From NCBI GenBank assembly GCA_039815145.1, contig JBCBZW010000053.1, positions 1-32,177 on the forward strand: a stretch of DNA of 32,177 bases, given 5' to 3'. Within the stretch, counting starts at the first letter, position 1; each line of letters opens with the position of its first letter. The position numbers and the translations under genes are program-made. The DNA is from Pseudomonadota bacterium (lineage in GTDB: Bacteria; Pseudomonadota; Gammaproteobacteria; Steroidobacterales; JBCBZW01). Below, in pieces: positions 1 to 8,069 of this stretch. Under the pieces are notes generated by a model. That model was given only the letters and a program-made list of their open reading frames with translations, was not told the origin of the DNA and made no database searches.

Positions 1-93
1 CGGTGACGCTCTCTGTTCAAGAGCGATCAAGGTGCCATGTGACGTTCGATAGTGCCAGCGCCGTTCGGCAGGCTCGCTCATGCGTCAGGGCAT

Positions 94-118
94 CCGCCGC
101 CGGTGCAAACGGCGGCGG
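94..118 (-). terminator. GC-rich hairpin after the first gene, possible terminator
   Basis: A perfect 9-bp inverted repeat (CCGCCGCCG at 94-102 and CGGCGGCGG at 110-118) encloses a 7-base loop. It lies 12 bases past the stop codon of the minus-strand gene ending at 131, where a terminator is expected. No T-tract follows on the minus strand, so this is not a textbook Rho-independent terminator; it may instead protect the mRNA 3' end. Bases 1-93 show no other feature. Confidence 0.45.
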
Positions 119-130
119 TGCCTCGGGTCG

Positions 131-1000
131 TCAAGGTGCTGGGGTGACTCGAATGCGGGACGCTTCGTTCACATCATTGTTAGGATCCTGCAGCAACCCC
201 GCTGGGAACCGCACGGCCAGCGGCTCGCCCCGCACGTTCAGGCAAAGCTCGTGGTTGTTATCGCCATCGTTCAAATCCCCGATCGCGGAGGGGCGGACGA
301 AGGCTACGCTGCCATCCGCCAAACGCATGGCGACCGAGTAGCGTCGCCATTCCTGCGCCGTGACCTCCGTGCCGCCGACGGCGAGCACCCCACCGCCCCA
401 CGCGACCCGGAGCACCTGTTGCGTACCTTCCGACGGGCATCCCGTGCCGCCACCCCACGGCAGCGGCGTGCCGGGGTTGTCGAGGTCCCACTCCTCCTGC
501 GGCACCGTCTCGGCCAGAATCAGTGCGGGCGGCGCTTCCAGCGGTGTCATGGCCACGTAGGCGCCCTGGTACGACACGGTGAAGTCCAGGGACCAGATCT
601 CACCGACCACTTCCACGGAGACGGGCTGGTCTTCGCCGTCACCGAACTCCCCGACGAGCAGAATCGATCGTCGATCCCCGACATCGTCCGAGGGGTCGAA
701 GGTGGCGCAGAGCACGGGTCGGATGTCGCCGTCCGCGCCGCGAACGATGAAATCCTCCGGGTAGACCGGGCCGCTCACCTGCGTCTCGAAGTGGACCGGG
801 ATGCCGTCGCGCCCGGGCGCCTCCGGGCATACCAATGCGCCGAGGTTCTGAGGGAGATTGGCGCTGCCGTAGTTCGCTGCGAGCAGTTGCCCTTGGTTCC
901 CGGAGGCTGCGTAGGTGAGGGTCGGCTGGATCAGTGCGCCCAGCGCACCTGCCGTGAGCAGGGTGGCGGCAGTGATCGGGCGTGAGAGTTGGCGAGGCAT
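131..1000 (-). CDS. Secreted hypothetical protein with signal peptide
   Basis: 289-aa protein that I do not recognise. The ATG at 1000 is preferred over an upstream GTG-type start at 1048 because AGGAG lies 8 bases before it and because it begins directly with a signal peptide: a basic start (PRQLSRP), a hydrophobic stretch (AATLLTAGALGALI) and a likely cleavage after a TYAA-type site near residue 32. The mature part is acidic, rich in Asp, Gly and Pro, with a few scattered cysteines and beta-prone segments, and has no membrane segments. It is therefore probably a periplasmic or exported soluble beta-rich protein. It is monocistronic: the neighbour upstream ends about 490 bases away and a hairpin follows its stop codon. 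Function unknown. Confidence 0.75.
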   Translation of the reverse strand: MPRQLSRPITAATLLTAGALGALIQPTLTYAASGNQGQLLAANYGSANLPQNLGALVCPEAPGRDGIPVHFETQVSGPVYPEDFIVRGADGDIRPVLCATFDPSDDVGDRRSILLVGEFGDGEDQPVSVEVVGEIWSLDFTVSYQGAYVAMTPLEAPPALILAETVPQEEWDLDNPGTPLPWGGGTGCPSEGTQQVLRVAWGGGVLAVGGTEVTAQEWRRYSVAMRLADGSVAFVRPSAIGDLNDGDNNHELCLNVRGEPLAVRFPAGLLQDPNNDVNEASRIRVTPAP

Positions 1001-1390
1001 GTTCCATCTCCTGGGTTGAGGAAGGGGGCCGAAGGTAGCGAACCGCATGTCGCAAACTTCGGTGAGAGTGAGAAGTTTTGTATGGACTCGAGTAGTGCGT
1101 TCTACGCATTCAGGTGGCCGAGCGAACGGCCTGGATAGCTTCCAGTGATCTTCACGAAGGCCATCGCTCTGGCTGTAGAGGAAGCTAACAGCGGGTGCGG
1201 GAGGGCGACACGGGACTGCGTACGAGACGTGTCGAAGGCCGCATGAACGGTGCGGGGCGGCGAGCCTACGTGCCAGGCGGTTAGGAGTGCTTACCCGGCT
1301 GAACTCGCCTGGACGGACCCGAGTCTGGTCAGTGCAGCGCTAGATCAGGGCGCAAGTGGGGTAGGGTCAGAGCGGTGCAGGCGCGCTAGC

Positions 1391-1410
1391 CCGCGACGGA
1401 TCCGTCGCGG
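1391..1410. promoter_or_regulatory. 20-bp perfect palindrome in the 1001-1492 gap
   Basis: CCGCGACGGA followed directly by its reverse complement TCCGTCGCGG gives a perfect 20-bp palindrome with no spacer. With no loop it is a poor RNA hairpin and looks more like a dimeric protein binding site. It lies about 390 bases upstream of the secreted-protein gene starting at 1000 and about 80 bases past the end of the creatininase-like gene. The rest of the gap 1001-1492 contains no convincing gene; a short TGCGT-TCT-ACGCA inverted repeat near 1095-1107 is the only other structure I see. Confidence 0.4.
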
Positions 1411-1492
1411 AAGCCGTTAAAGGTGGCGGTGTCAGGAAAGAGCGCGACTCACGGGCGGAGGACGAGCAATCCTCGTATTGGTCGCAGCAATC

Positions 1493-2239
1493 TCAATCAC
1501 CGCTGGAGAATCGCGCGAAGTCCTCGATCACCTCTTTGGCGGCAAGCTTGGCGAGCACTTCTCCATCCTGTGGTGTGGCCAGCCCGGGATTGGAGCCGAT
1601 GCGACCGTCCGGGAAAAGTCGTCGATAGTCCTCGGCGTCGGTGAACTCACCGTTGGGCGCAATCTCAGGTGACAGCGGTGCGCGCTTGATGTGCTCGGGA
1701 TAGGCGAACTGCGTCACCGCCACCTCCGAAGGGGTGGCGTGCGAACCGTGGGATTTTCCGTACAGCGCCTTGCACTTGGCGAAGGTCTCTTTGCCGTCCC
1801 ACCAGTTTTGCAGTCGGCATCTCACCGGTGGCTTGCTGTTCCCTGCGTCCAAGGAACGGCTTGCGTAGATCTCGGCGAAGCCGGCGTTGATGGTGGCGAT
1901 GTTGCCGCCGTGTCCGTTCAACCAGTAGAAGTGGGTGAAGCCGTGTCGCGCCAAGGAGTCCACCCAGTCCACCATGGTGGCGATGAACGTCGATGGCCTC
2001 AGGGTCATGGAGCCTGCGAACGCCAGATGGTGCTGCGCCACGCCCACGTTGAAGGTGGGCGCCATCAGCAGTCCACTGTCGTCGGCGGCGAGGCCACCGA
2101 TGATCTCAGGGCAGAGCGCGTCCGTGCCGATGAGACCCGTGGGGCCGTGTTGTTCGGTGGAGCCGATGGGAATGAGGATCGCCGTGCTGGTCTGCAGATA
2201 GGCTTCCACTTCCTGCCAGGTGGAGAGGTGAAGTCGCAT
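1493..2239 (-). CDS. Creatininase-family metal-dependent amidohydrolase
   Basis: 248 aa, the usual size of the creatininase family (creatinine amidohydrolases, MftE-type peptidases, FAPy deformylase-like enzymes). Family landmarks are present in order: G-S-T-E-Q-H-G-P around residues 26-33 (Glu29, His31), Asp40, the N-G-H-G-G-N box at 108-113 (His110), and an H-A-T-P-S-E segment at 167-172 supplying the late acidic residue. These are the expected ligands of a binuclear Zn or Mn centre that hydrolyses a cyclic or linear amide. It is cytosolic, with no signal peptide. It starts 33 bases after the M48-type protease stop on the same strand, so the two are probably co-transcribed. The exact substrate cannot be told; true creatininase is only one possibility. 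Confidence 0.85.
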   Translation of the reverse strand: MRLHLSTWQEVEAYLQTSTAILIPIGSTEQHGPTGLIGTDALCPEIIGGLAADDSGLLMAPTFNVGVAQHHLAFAGSMTLRPSTFIATMVDWVDSLARHGFTHFYWLNGHGGNIATINAGFAEIYASRSLDAGNSKPPVRCRLQNWWDGKETFAKCKALYGKSHGSHATPSEVAVTQFAYPEHIKRAPLSPEIAPNGEFTDAEDYRRLFPDGRIGSNPGLATPQDGEVLAKLAAKEVIEDFARFSSGD

Positions 2240-2272
2240 GAGTGGGTTCCCGATCGTTCGCGGCGTTAGTCG

Positions 2273-3475
2273 CTACTTGCACGCCATCGGCAAGTACTTC
2301 TCTTCCAGGTCTTGACCATAGCAGACCCAGTTGACTGCGCCATCGTCGTCCACCTGCGGCTCCAGCACCAGGTAGCGATCCGCGCCCACCGCGGTGATCT
2401 CCACGCCGATGATGCCGTTCTCGTAGATGGACAGCGCCGCGCCGTCGCCGATCGGAAGCGAGTCCGTGGAATAGCCCAGGTCCATGAGGCTCTCGGGCCA
2501 GGACTGGTTGGCCGCGCCGTACTCCATCATCTCATTCGAGACCGTGGTGCCTGTGAGGTAAGCCTGTGTCACGACGGCTCGCGCCGTGTAGTCCTGATAG
2601 GCGGGAATCGCGATTGCGGCCAGGATTGCCACGATCGCCGCCAGGAATACCACCCCGCCTATCGAGCCGCCACCGCCCATTCGCGGCACGAAGATCGCCA
2701 GGAACCAGGCCAGTGGGTGGCGAGAGGGTCGGGTCAGGTTCTTGCCCTGACGTGCGGCGAGCACCACGCCTAGTCGTTTGGATAGCCATGGGTAGTCGCT
2801 GGTGATTTCGTTGAACGACATCCAGAAGCCGCTCGTCTGCTTGATCTGCTGGAGGTAGGCGTTCACGTTCATCTGCTTCCAGCGCGTATCGCCCGCTGCG
2901 ATCGTGGCCATCGCCGCCGCCACGTCGCCGTCGTTCGCGCAGCACGCGGAGCCGTAGAGGTCACAGGTGTATTCCTCCGCGCGACGCAGGGCGGCGCCGA
3001 GGATGGGCAGGATGAGGGCGGGCGCGATGACCGGGCCCCACTTGAGGTGCTTGCGATGGATGTGACCGAGTTCGTGGCCGATGTAGAAGCGAACGGCGTC
3101 GGGCTTGTCTTCCAGGGCATCCACCACGTCCGTGAAGAGCACGATGAAGTGCCGCCCCAGAAAACGCGTGGCCAGGGCATTGAAGAAATCCGTGCGCAGG
3201 AGGTACACCTCCGGCGGCTCGTCCATACCGACTTTTTCGCAGCATTCAATGACCTGCTGGTGCAGGTCGGGGAACTGTTCGGCGGTTACCTTGACGCCGT
3301 TGCCCTTGAGTTGGGTGATGAAGGCGGACTGGGCAAAGAGAATGAGGACGTAGAAGAGCAAGCCGTAAAGGAGCGCAAGCCCCAGGGTGCCGAGGATCAG
3401 GAGGGCCCAGACCAAGATGGAGATGACCAGAGCGATGAGGAAGAGAGGCTTCTCTTTCGGGTAGACGAGGTCCAT
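2273..3475 (-). CDS. M48-type membrane zinc metalloprotease fused to a pilin-like C-terminal domain
   Basis: 400 aa. Residues 10-50 hold one long or two close membrane segments. The zinc motif H-E-L-G-H is at 134-138, followed by E-Y-T-C-D at 168-172, whose Glu would be the third ligand, as in M48 (HtpX/Ste24-like) peptidases. Residues 148-163 are again hydrophobic. After a basic linker (about 240-255) and a Gly-rich turn (267-274) comes a segment like a type IV pilin N-terminal helix and neck: AIVAILAAIAIPAYQDYTAR at 280-299. The end (V-N-W-V-C-Y-G ... Y-L-P-M-A-C-K) also resembles pilin C-termini, including a cysteine pair. The fusion is continuous in one frame. AAGG 6 bases before the ATG supports the start. 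It is probably anchored in the inner membrane; the substrate is unknown. Confidence 0.85.
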   Translation of the reverse strand: MDLVYPKEKPLFLIALVISILVWALLILGTLGLALLYGLLFYVLILFAQSAFITQLKGNGVKVTAEQFPDLHQQVIECCEKVGMDEPPEVYLLRTDFFNALATRFLGRHFIVLFTDVVDALEDKPDAVRFYIGHELGHIHRKHLKWGPVIAPALILPILGAALRRAEEYTCDLYGSACCANDGDVAAAMATIAAGDTRWKQMNVNAYLQQIKQTSGFWMSFNEITSDYPWLSKRLGVVLAARQGKNLTRPSRHPLAWFLAIFVPRMGGGGSIGGVVFLAAIVAILAAIAIPAYQDYTARAVVTQAYLTGTTVSNEMMEYGAANQSWPESLMDLGYSTDSLPIGDGAALSIYENGIIGVEITAVGADRYLVLEPQVDDDGAVNWVCYGQDLEEKYLPMACK

Positions 3476-3642
3476 CTATGGCCTTTCGGGTGTGGCGGCG
3501 AAAACGACGGAGCGTAGGCTAGCACATCGCTTCGGCGTGTGGCGCAGCAGTGGAGGCGGGCGTACCAGTGATCTGGCGCGTCCAAGCGGTCGCCCGCGTA
3601 GCGACGCGGGGACACGGCTCGCGAATCAGGTATGCTCTGCCC

Positions 3643-3873
3643 ATGAATACTGACTTTCTCTTCGCCAGCCTGTTCAATCTGGGCATCAATCTGCTCTTCA
3701 CGATCATCGCCCTGATCATCGGCGTGACCGCGCTGATCCTGATCGACAAACGGATCCTGAAGTCAGTCGACATCGAAGCGGAGCTCAAAAAGGGCAACGT
3801 GGCGGTGGCCATTTTCGCCTCCACGATTCTGATCTTCGTCGCCCTGATCGTGTCCTTCGGTCTGAAGGGCTGA
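3643..3873 (+). CDS. Small DUF350-like membrane protein
   Basis: 76 aa with two hydrophobic helices (about residues 9-32 and 50-72) flanking a charged loop (IDKRILKSVDIEAELKKGN). This layout and the loop wording resemble one unit of the DUF350 family of small inner-membrane proteins. The start at 3643 is chosen because the region upstream in the same frame is Arg-rich and non-membrane. There is no clear ribosome binding site, but TATGCT at 3631-3636 could be a -10 box placing transcription start at or next to the ATG (leaderless mRNA). Thirteen bases separate it from the transglutaminase-like gene, so the pair is probably an operon. Family assignment is moderate; function unknown. Confidence 0.7.
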   Translation: MNTDFLFASLFNLGINLLFTIIALIIGVTALILIDKRILKSVDIEAELKKGNVAVAIFASTILIFVALIVSFGLKG

Positions 3874-3886
3874 GGCGGGCGGGACG

Positions 3887-4705
3887 GTGCGCACGGCGAT
3901 CGCCCTGCTGGGCGTCGTAGTCTTCTTCCTCTTCGCCCTGGTGGAGCTGCAAACGGCGTTGGACGGGCGGCAGCCGATCGACCAATCGATCGAAGAGCAG
4001 CTACGCCGCGCGCGCGCCGTGCCACTGCCGCACCAGAACACGCTTCAGGACGGCTACGTCGAGGTGCCCGGCCAGGCGGGCCGTTTCTCCCAGGCCACGC
4101 TGCAGGAGGCCACCGAGAACCGAACGGGCAGGGACCATACCTACGCGTGGAGCTGGGGCAGTCGCGACGACACGGCCACCACCGCATCCGCCTTAGGTCT
4201 GGACGACCTGCACCACTTCGTCAATTCCTACCTCATCGGTTATCAGCCCTTCGAAACTGACCAGCTGTGGGTGCCCCTCTACGTGCTGGCGAGCCGCAAG
4301 GTCTACGAGTTCGATCACCTGCAGTACACGGGCCTCAAGGACGTCTGGCAGAACTCGGCCCAGGCCTTTCGCCAGACCCGCGGCGACTGCGAAGACCACG
4401 CCATCGCGCTGGCGGATTGGCTGATCGACATGGGCGTGGACGCACGCGTGGCCCTGGGCGACTACAAGAACGAGGGCCATGCCTGGGTGATGGTCAATCG
4501 CGATGGGCTCACCTACCTACTGGAAGCGACCGGCAAGCAGCGGCTGTCGCGCTGGAGCGAGTACCGGCTGGCGGCCACGGAGACCGATTACCGACCGAAG
4601 TATATGTTCAATCGCGAGCATTTCTGGGTGAACACGGGGAGCGTCTTCACTGTGCGCTACGAGGGCGCGAGCTGGCGTCGCGCCTCGGCCTTCCATCCGC
4701 TTTGA
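3887..4705 (+). CDS. Transglutaminase-like membrane-anchored protein
   Basis: 272 aa, GTG start 13 bases after the DUF350-like gene. An N-terminal hydrophobic segment (residues 4-21) is either a signal anchor or an uncleaved signal peptide, so the protein should face the periplasm. The core at about 130-215 has the transglutaminase/papain-like layout: T-R-G-D-C-E-D-H at 164-171 with Cys168 as nucleophile, G-H-A-W-V at 197-201 with His198, and an acidic residue in the following strand (Glu213 in LLEATG). This fold is used by bacterial cysteine proteases and amide-forming enzymes. The substrate is unknown. The C-terminal 50 residues are rich in aromatic residues and probably finish the fold. 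Pairing with a DUF350-like membrane protein suggests a cell-envelope task. Confidence 0.8.
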   Translation: MRTAIALLGVVVFFLFALVELQTALDGRQPIDQSIEEQLRRARAVPLPHQNTLQDGYVEVPGQAGRFSQATLQEATENRTGRDHTYAWSWGSRDDTATTASALGLDDLHHFVNSYLIGYQPFETDQLWVPLYVLASRKVYEFDHLQYTGLKDVWQNSAQAFRQTRGDCEDHAIALADWLIDMGVDARVALGDYKNEGHAWVMVNRDGLTYLLEATGKQRLSRWSEYRLAATETDYRPKYMFNREHFWVNTGSVFTVRYEGASWRRASAFHPL

Positions 4706-4954
4706 GGGTGTAGAGCCCTAGTCCGCCGCGGTTCGCCGGGAGCTTCCGATTTATCTTCTGGGAAGTCTTAACTATCTGATTCGATTGCTGCCGATTCCGG
4801 ATTCTTGCCGTCTTGGGCATTCGGAAGACCGCGTGCCCGCGCCTGGTGCCTACTGAGCGTCCGCTAGGAAACGAACGCCAGGAGCCCGCCCATGCATCGA
4901 CACCTCCCCTCGCTAGGTTGCCTCCTTCCCGGTTCCACCTGCTAGGAGAGCGCC

Positions 4955-5872
4955 ATGCGACCCGATGTGTTCAGAGTCGATGGCGAGGGTGCCAACGCCA
5001 CAGACGGCAAGGTGGTGTGGGCGCCCGTGAAATCCCTGTGGTTCAACGGCCACCTGCTGGTCACCGCCTTGGGCGGCCCCCTGTTCTTCTCGATGGATGC
5101 AGTGCTCGTGTGCCTCGTGCTCACGTACTCGACCCTGCTGCTCGGGCACTCGGTGGGCATGCACCGGCGGCTCATCCATCGCACCTTCCGCACCCACCCG
5201 CTCATCGACGGCGTGCTCGTGTACCTCGGCGTGCTGGTGGGGATGGCCGGGCCCTTGGGCATCTTGCGCATTCACGACGTGCGTGACTGGGCGCAACGCC
5301 TCCCGCACTGCCATGACTTCTTCTCCCATCGGCGAGGATTCGTGGTGGATGCGCTGTGGAACCTCAACTGTCGCTTCGCCTTCGATCGCCCCCCCGCCTT
5401 TCGCGTGGACAGATCCACCGACGAGAACCGGTGGTATCGCTTCCTGGAGCGAACCTGGATGCTGCAGCAACTGCCCGTCGCGGCGCTGCTCTACTGGCTG
5501 GGCGGCTGGAGTTGGGTCGTGTGGGGCGTCTCCGCGCGCATCGTGCTCAGCGTGGCCGGCCATTGGACCGTGACCTACATCACCCACAACCCAGGGCCAG
5601 GGGAGTGGTGGGTACGCGAGGCAGGCGTGCAAGCCTCGAATCTGCCGGGTTGGGGCGTGCTGACCATGGGGGAGTGCTGGCACAACAACCACCATGCGTT
5701 CCCGGAATCTGCGCGCATCGGCCTGGACGGGCAGGCGGACCCTGGGTGGTGGGTGATCGACGGACTTGCGCGCGCCGGGCTCGCCTACGACATCGGCTAT
5801 CCGCGCGCGAAGACGATGCGCGATGATCTCACGCCGCTGGATTCACGAGGGTGCGGGCCGGCGGCACGGTAG
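4955..5872 (+). CDS. Fatty acid desaturase-like membrane protein
   Basis: 305 aa, ATG preceded by AGGAG at 6 bases. Hydrophobic segments lie at about 31-64, 83-103, 170-190 and 192-208, as in membrane acyl-lipid or acyl-CoA desaturases. Histidine clusters for the di-iron site appear in order: G-H-S-V-G-M-H-R at 64-71 (HxxxxH), H-C-H-D-F-F-S-H at 118-125, and C-W-H-N-N-H-H-A-F at 241-249. The last is a classic third box of delta-9-type desaturases. The second box is irregular compared with the common HRxHH form, and the insertion before it (RIHDVRDWAQ) is unusual, so the reaction could be an atypical desaturation or hydroxylation. It has its own upstream region of 249 bases (4706-4954), in which I see no gene and only a weak hairpin (AGGG...CCCT) just after the previous stop. 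Confidence 0.85.
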   Translation: MRPDVFRVDGEGANATDGKVVWAPVKSLWFNGHLLVTALGGPLFFSMDAVLVCLVLTYSTLLLGHSVGMHRRLIHRTFRTHPLIDGVLVYLGVLVGMAGPLGILRIHDVRDWAQRLPHCHDFFSHRRGFVVDALWNLNCRFAFDRPPAFRVDRSTDENRWYRFLERTWMLQQLPVAALLYWLGGWSWVVWGVSARIVLSVAGHWTVTYITHNPGPGEWWVREAGVQASNLPGWGVLTMGECWHNNHHAFPESARIGLDGQADPGWWVIDGLARAGLAYDIGYPRAKTMRDDLTPLDSRGCGPAAR

Positions 5873-5931
5873 CGAACGAAAACGATGGGTGACCGCGGCA
5901 CGTGCCACGTCGAACCGCGCCTGAGCGTTTG

Positions 5932-6132
5932 CTAGTCGCCGCCGCCGTCCCCGCCACTGTCGCCGCCGTCGTCCGATTCGAGGAACCAGCTACCCTCGCC
6001 AGTGGACGAGTCGGGGAACAACACTGCGTACCCGCACAGTCCGCACCACACCCAGTAGAACCAGTTGTCGGGCTCCCCAAGCAGCTTCCAGATACCGAAG
6101 CCCAAGAAGAGCAGGGGAATGACTCGTCGCAC
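5932..6132 (-). CDS. Small hypothetical membrane protein, Gly/Asp-rich tail
   Basis: 66 aa if translation starts at the GTG at 6132, which has GGAG about 9 bases upstream; another GTG further upstream in the same frame would add about 20 charged residues. A hydrophobic N-terminal half (VIPLLFLGFGIWKLL and WFYWVWCGLCGYAVLF) suggests two short membrane helices with two cysteines (residues 30 and 33). The tail is acidic and glycine-rich (DDGGDSGGDGGGD). No family recognised. It converges with the desaturase-like gene, 59 bases away. The Gly/Asp tail may be partly a product of GC-rich sequence, so the gene is only moderately supported. Confidence 0.45.
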   Translation of the reverse strand: MRRVIPLLFLGFGIWKLLGEPDNWFYWVWCGLCGYAVLFPDSSTGEGSWFLESDDGGDSGGDGGGD

Positions 6133-6422
6133 CAGCGTTGGCTCCGCGTTGTCCTCATCCGTTCGGTCCCTGGTGCGCGTTCGAGTCACGCACGCCACCG
6201 CCCGTGGCTCACAGCCCAATCGGTGACGTACCCTCGGGCGACTGGGCCAGAAATCGGCGCCCCGCACCGCGAACGTGCTTCCGGGAGGCCTAAATGTACA
6301 GGAACGCGTTCGACCGCGACGCGATCCGCACCGGGGCTCCCAGCCGAGCGAGGCGCGTCGCACGCTGCGCAAAAAGCTGCCCGGTGGTGGCAACAAGGCT
6401 CGGAAAATAATGGGAATTTTGC

Positions 6423-6438
6423 CGAGTCTATGGACTCG
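6423..6438. promoter_or_regulatory. Inverted repeat upstream of the PiT-like permease gene
   Basis: CGAGTC-TATG-GACTCG is a 6-bp perfect inverted repeat with a 4-base spacer, about 100 bases before the permease start. It lies in the AT-richest part of the 6133-6539 gap, so it is a candidate operator or a leader hairpin. A second small hairpin (GGCAGC-CT-GCTGCC) lies at 6467-6480. I see no convincing gene in this gap and no PhoB-like direct repeat. Confidence 0.3.
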
Positions 6439-6539
6439 ATGGCGAAGATAGGTAGAATCGCGCCCGGGCAGCCTGCTGCCTTCGGCAAGGACCGGATTCC
6501 GGCGGACAACCTGTCAGGACTAGCACCAGGCCAGCTCCC

Positions 6540-7562
6540 TTGGGCATCGAAATATTTGCAGTCGTGGGCTTTCTGCTCGCGGCGTACTCCATCGTAGCTA
6601 ACGACGCGATTCAAACGCTGGGGACCTTCCTCAGTTCCAACAGCAACCGTCCCTGGTGGGTGCTGTGGCTCTACGCTAGTTCGATCATCGTCGCCATCAT
6701 GGTGTGGGGCTTCTTCACCCTCGACGGTGACATCGCCTTCGGCCGCCTGAACACGATCCCCTACCCGCAGACCGGCATTCAGTGGTGGCACGCCGTGCCC
6801 CCCCTGTTCCTCCTCGCCCTCACCCAACTCGGTATCCCCGTGTCCACCACCTTCATGGTGCTCACGATGTTCGCCGTCACCGGCGGCGCGGCCACCGAGG
6901 GGGTGCTCCAGTCCATGCTGATCAAGTCGGCGCTCGGCTGGCTCGTGGCCTTCGCCTCCGGTGCGCTGCTTTACGCGCTCATCAGCCGAACCTTCGAGAG
7001 GTGGATCCGCCGCACCAGCGACCGTCCGCCGGGGTTCCACTGGACCATCCTGCAATGGACATCGACCGCGTTTCTCTGGTCGCAATGGTTGATGCAGGAC
7101 CTAGCGAATATCTTCGTCTACCTCCCGCGCGACACGATTCAGCTCGCTGAGGGCGTGCAGGTGAGCTTTACGCCCACGCTGCTGCTGTTCGCCACGGGGA
7201 CGATGCTGATTCTGCACGCCTACGTCTTCGCCACCCGCGGCGGTGAGATCCAGAAGATCGTTCTCACCAAGACGCACACCACCGATATCCGTGCTGCCAC
7301 GATCATCGACTTCGTTTACGGCTGCATCCTGTTCTACTTCAAGCAGATGAACGACATCCCGATGAGCACCACCTGGGTGTTCCTCGGGTTGCTGGCCGGG
7401 CGCGAGCTGGCCATCGCCATGCTGACAGACATGCGCGCGCGCGGCGACGCGCTCAAAGACGTGGGGACGGACCTGGTGCGGGCCATGATCGGTCTGGTGG
7501 TGAGTGTCCTGCTGGCGTTCGGCATGCCGTGGATCGCCAACGGCGAGCTACCCCGCTTCTAA
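6540..7562 (+). CDS. PiT-like (inorganic phosphate transporter-like) permease
   Basis: 340 aa, polytopic, with about eight to nine hydrophobic segments. Two inverted-repeat-like signatures recall the PiT phosphate transporter family: an early A-N-D-A-I-Q-T-L-G-T-F (20-30) followed by P-V-S-T-T-F (about 100), and a later Q-D-L-A-N-I-F-V (about 187-194) followed by M-S-T-T-W-V-F-L-G (about 275-283). True PitA proteins are usually longer and carry a stronger GANDV-type signature, so this is a compact, divergent member. The start is a TTG with only a weak ribosome binding site; a GTG at 6564 is an alternative. A cation/phosphate symport role is inferred from family resemblance. Neighbours on both sides are not obviously related. 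Confidence 0.6.
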   Translation: MGIEIFAVVGFLLAAYSIVANDAIQTLGTFLSSNSNRPWWVLWLYASSIIVAIMVWGFFTLDGDIAFGRLNTIPYPQTGIQWWHAVPPLFLLALTQLGIPVSTTFMVLTMFAVTGGAATEGVLQSMLIKSALGWLVAFASGALLYALISRTFERWIRRTSDRPPGFHWTILQWTSTAFLWSQWLMQDLANIFVYLPRDTIQLAEGVQVSFTPTLLLFATGTMLILHAYVFATRGGEIQKIVLTKTHTTDIRAATIIDFVYGCILFYFKQMNDIPMSTTWVFLGLLAGRELAIAMLTDMRARGDALKDVGTDLVRAMIGLVVSVLLAFGMPWIANGELPRF

Positions 7563-7589
7563 TCGCGAGGTAGGCGCTGCCCTAGGCCA

Positions 7590-7952
7590 TCAGGGCGATG
7601 CCAAGGCCAGGCTCAGCGCGCGGAAGCTCAAGAACAGCAGCATCGCGCTGCAGACGATGAAGCACACGGACCAGATCCAGCTGATGAAGCGGCGGAAGCG
7701 CTTGCGCATGCGCTGGAAGAACCGGTCTCCCGCTTGCACCGGCTCCGGCAGGGTGGTGAAGGCGATGGTGATGCCGAGCAGGCACAGGCTCCACCCTAGA
7801 GCGGCGAGCGTCGGCAGCAGGTAAGCGTCGAGCGCCGGGTCACCGCTTAGCAATATGTAGGCGAAGGCGGCTACGCACAGGGCGATCATCACCCCGAGTA
7901 GATGGCGCACGGGGAAGACCACGCGCGCCAGGCGTTGCATCGATTGAAGCAC
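7590..7952 (-). CDS. Hypothetical inner-membrane protein
   Basis: 120 aa from a GTG at 7952, chosen because AAGGA lies 5 bases upstream; an ATG four codons later (7940) is possible. Four hydrophobic stretches are visible (about 14-36, 42-66 and 95-118, the last probably a pair or one long helix), separated by a basic loop (RFFQRMRKRFRRF) that should face the cytoplasm. No family recognised. It converges with the PiT-like permease gene, whose stop lies 27 bases away. Monocistronic; function unknown. Confidence 0.65.
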   Translation of the reverse strand: MLQSMQRLARVVFPVRHLLGVMIALCVAAFAYILLSGDPALDAYLLPTLAALGWSLCLLGITIAFTTLPEPVQAGDRFFQRMRKRFRRFISWIWSVCFIVCSAMLLFLSFRALSLALASP

Positions 7953-8069
7953 AGCGTTCCTTGCAGTGAGGCGAGTGGGGCAGAGTCCTGCCGGCCCTTT
8001 CCTAGGATGCGCGGAGCGCACCGAACGTTAGCTTAGCGCCTGAGCGGAATCGAGGCACAAGCGCGAGCG

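Noticed and set aside
80-985. Long plus-strand open frame opposite the secreted protein
   Set aside because: Arg/His/Gly-rich composition typical of antisense frames in GC-rich DNA; the minus-strand protein has a signal peptide and a good ribosome binding site.
5902-6597. Plus-strand open frame of 231 codons across the gap before the permease
   Set aside because: Low-quality composition, no ribosome binding site, and it runs into the permease gene in another frame.
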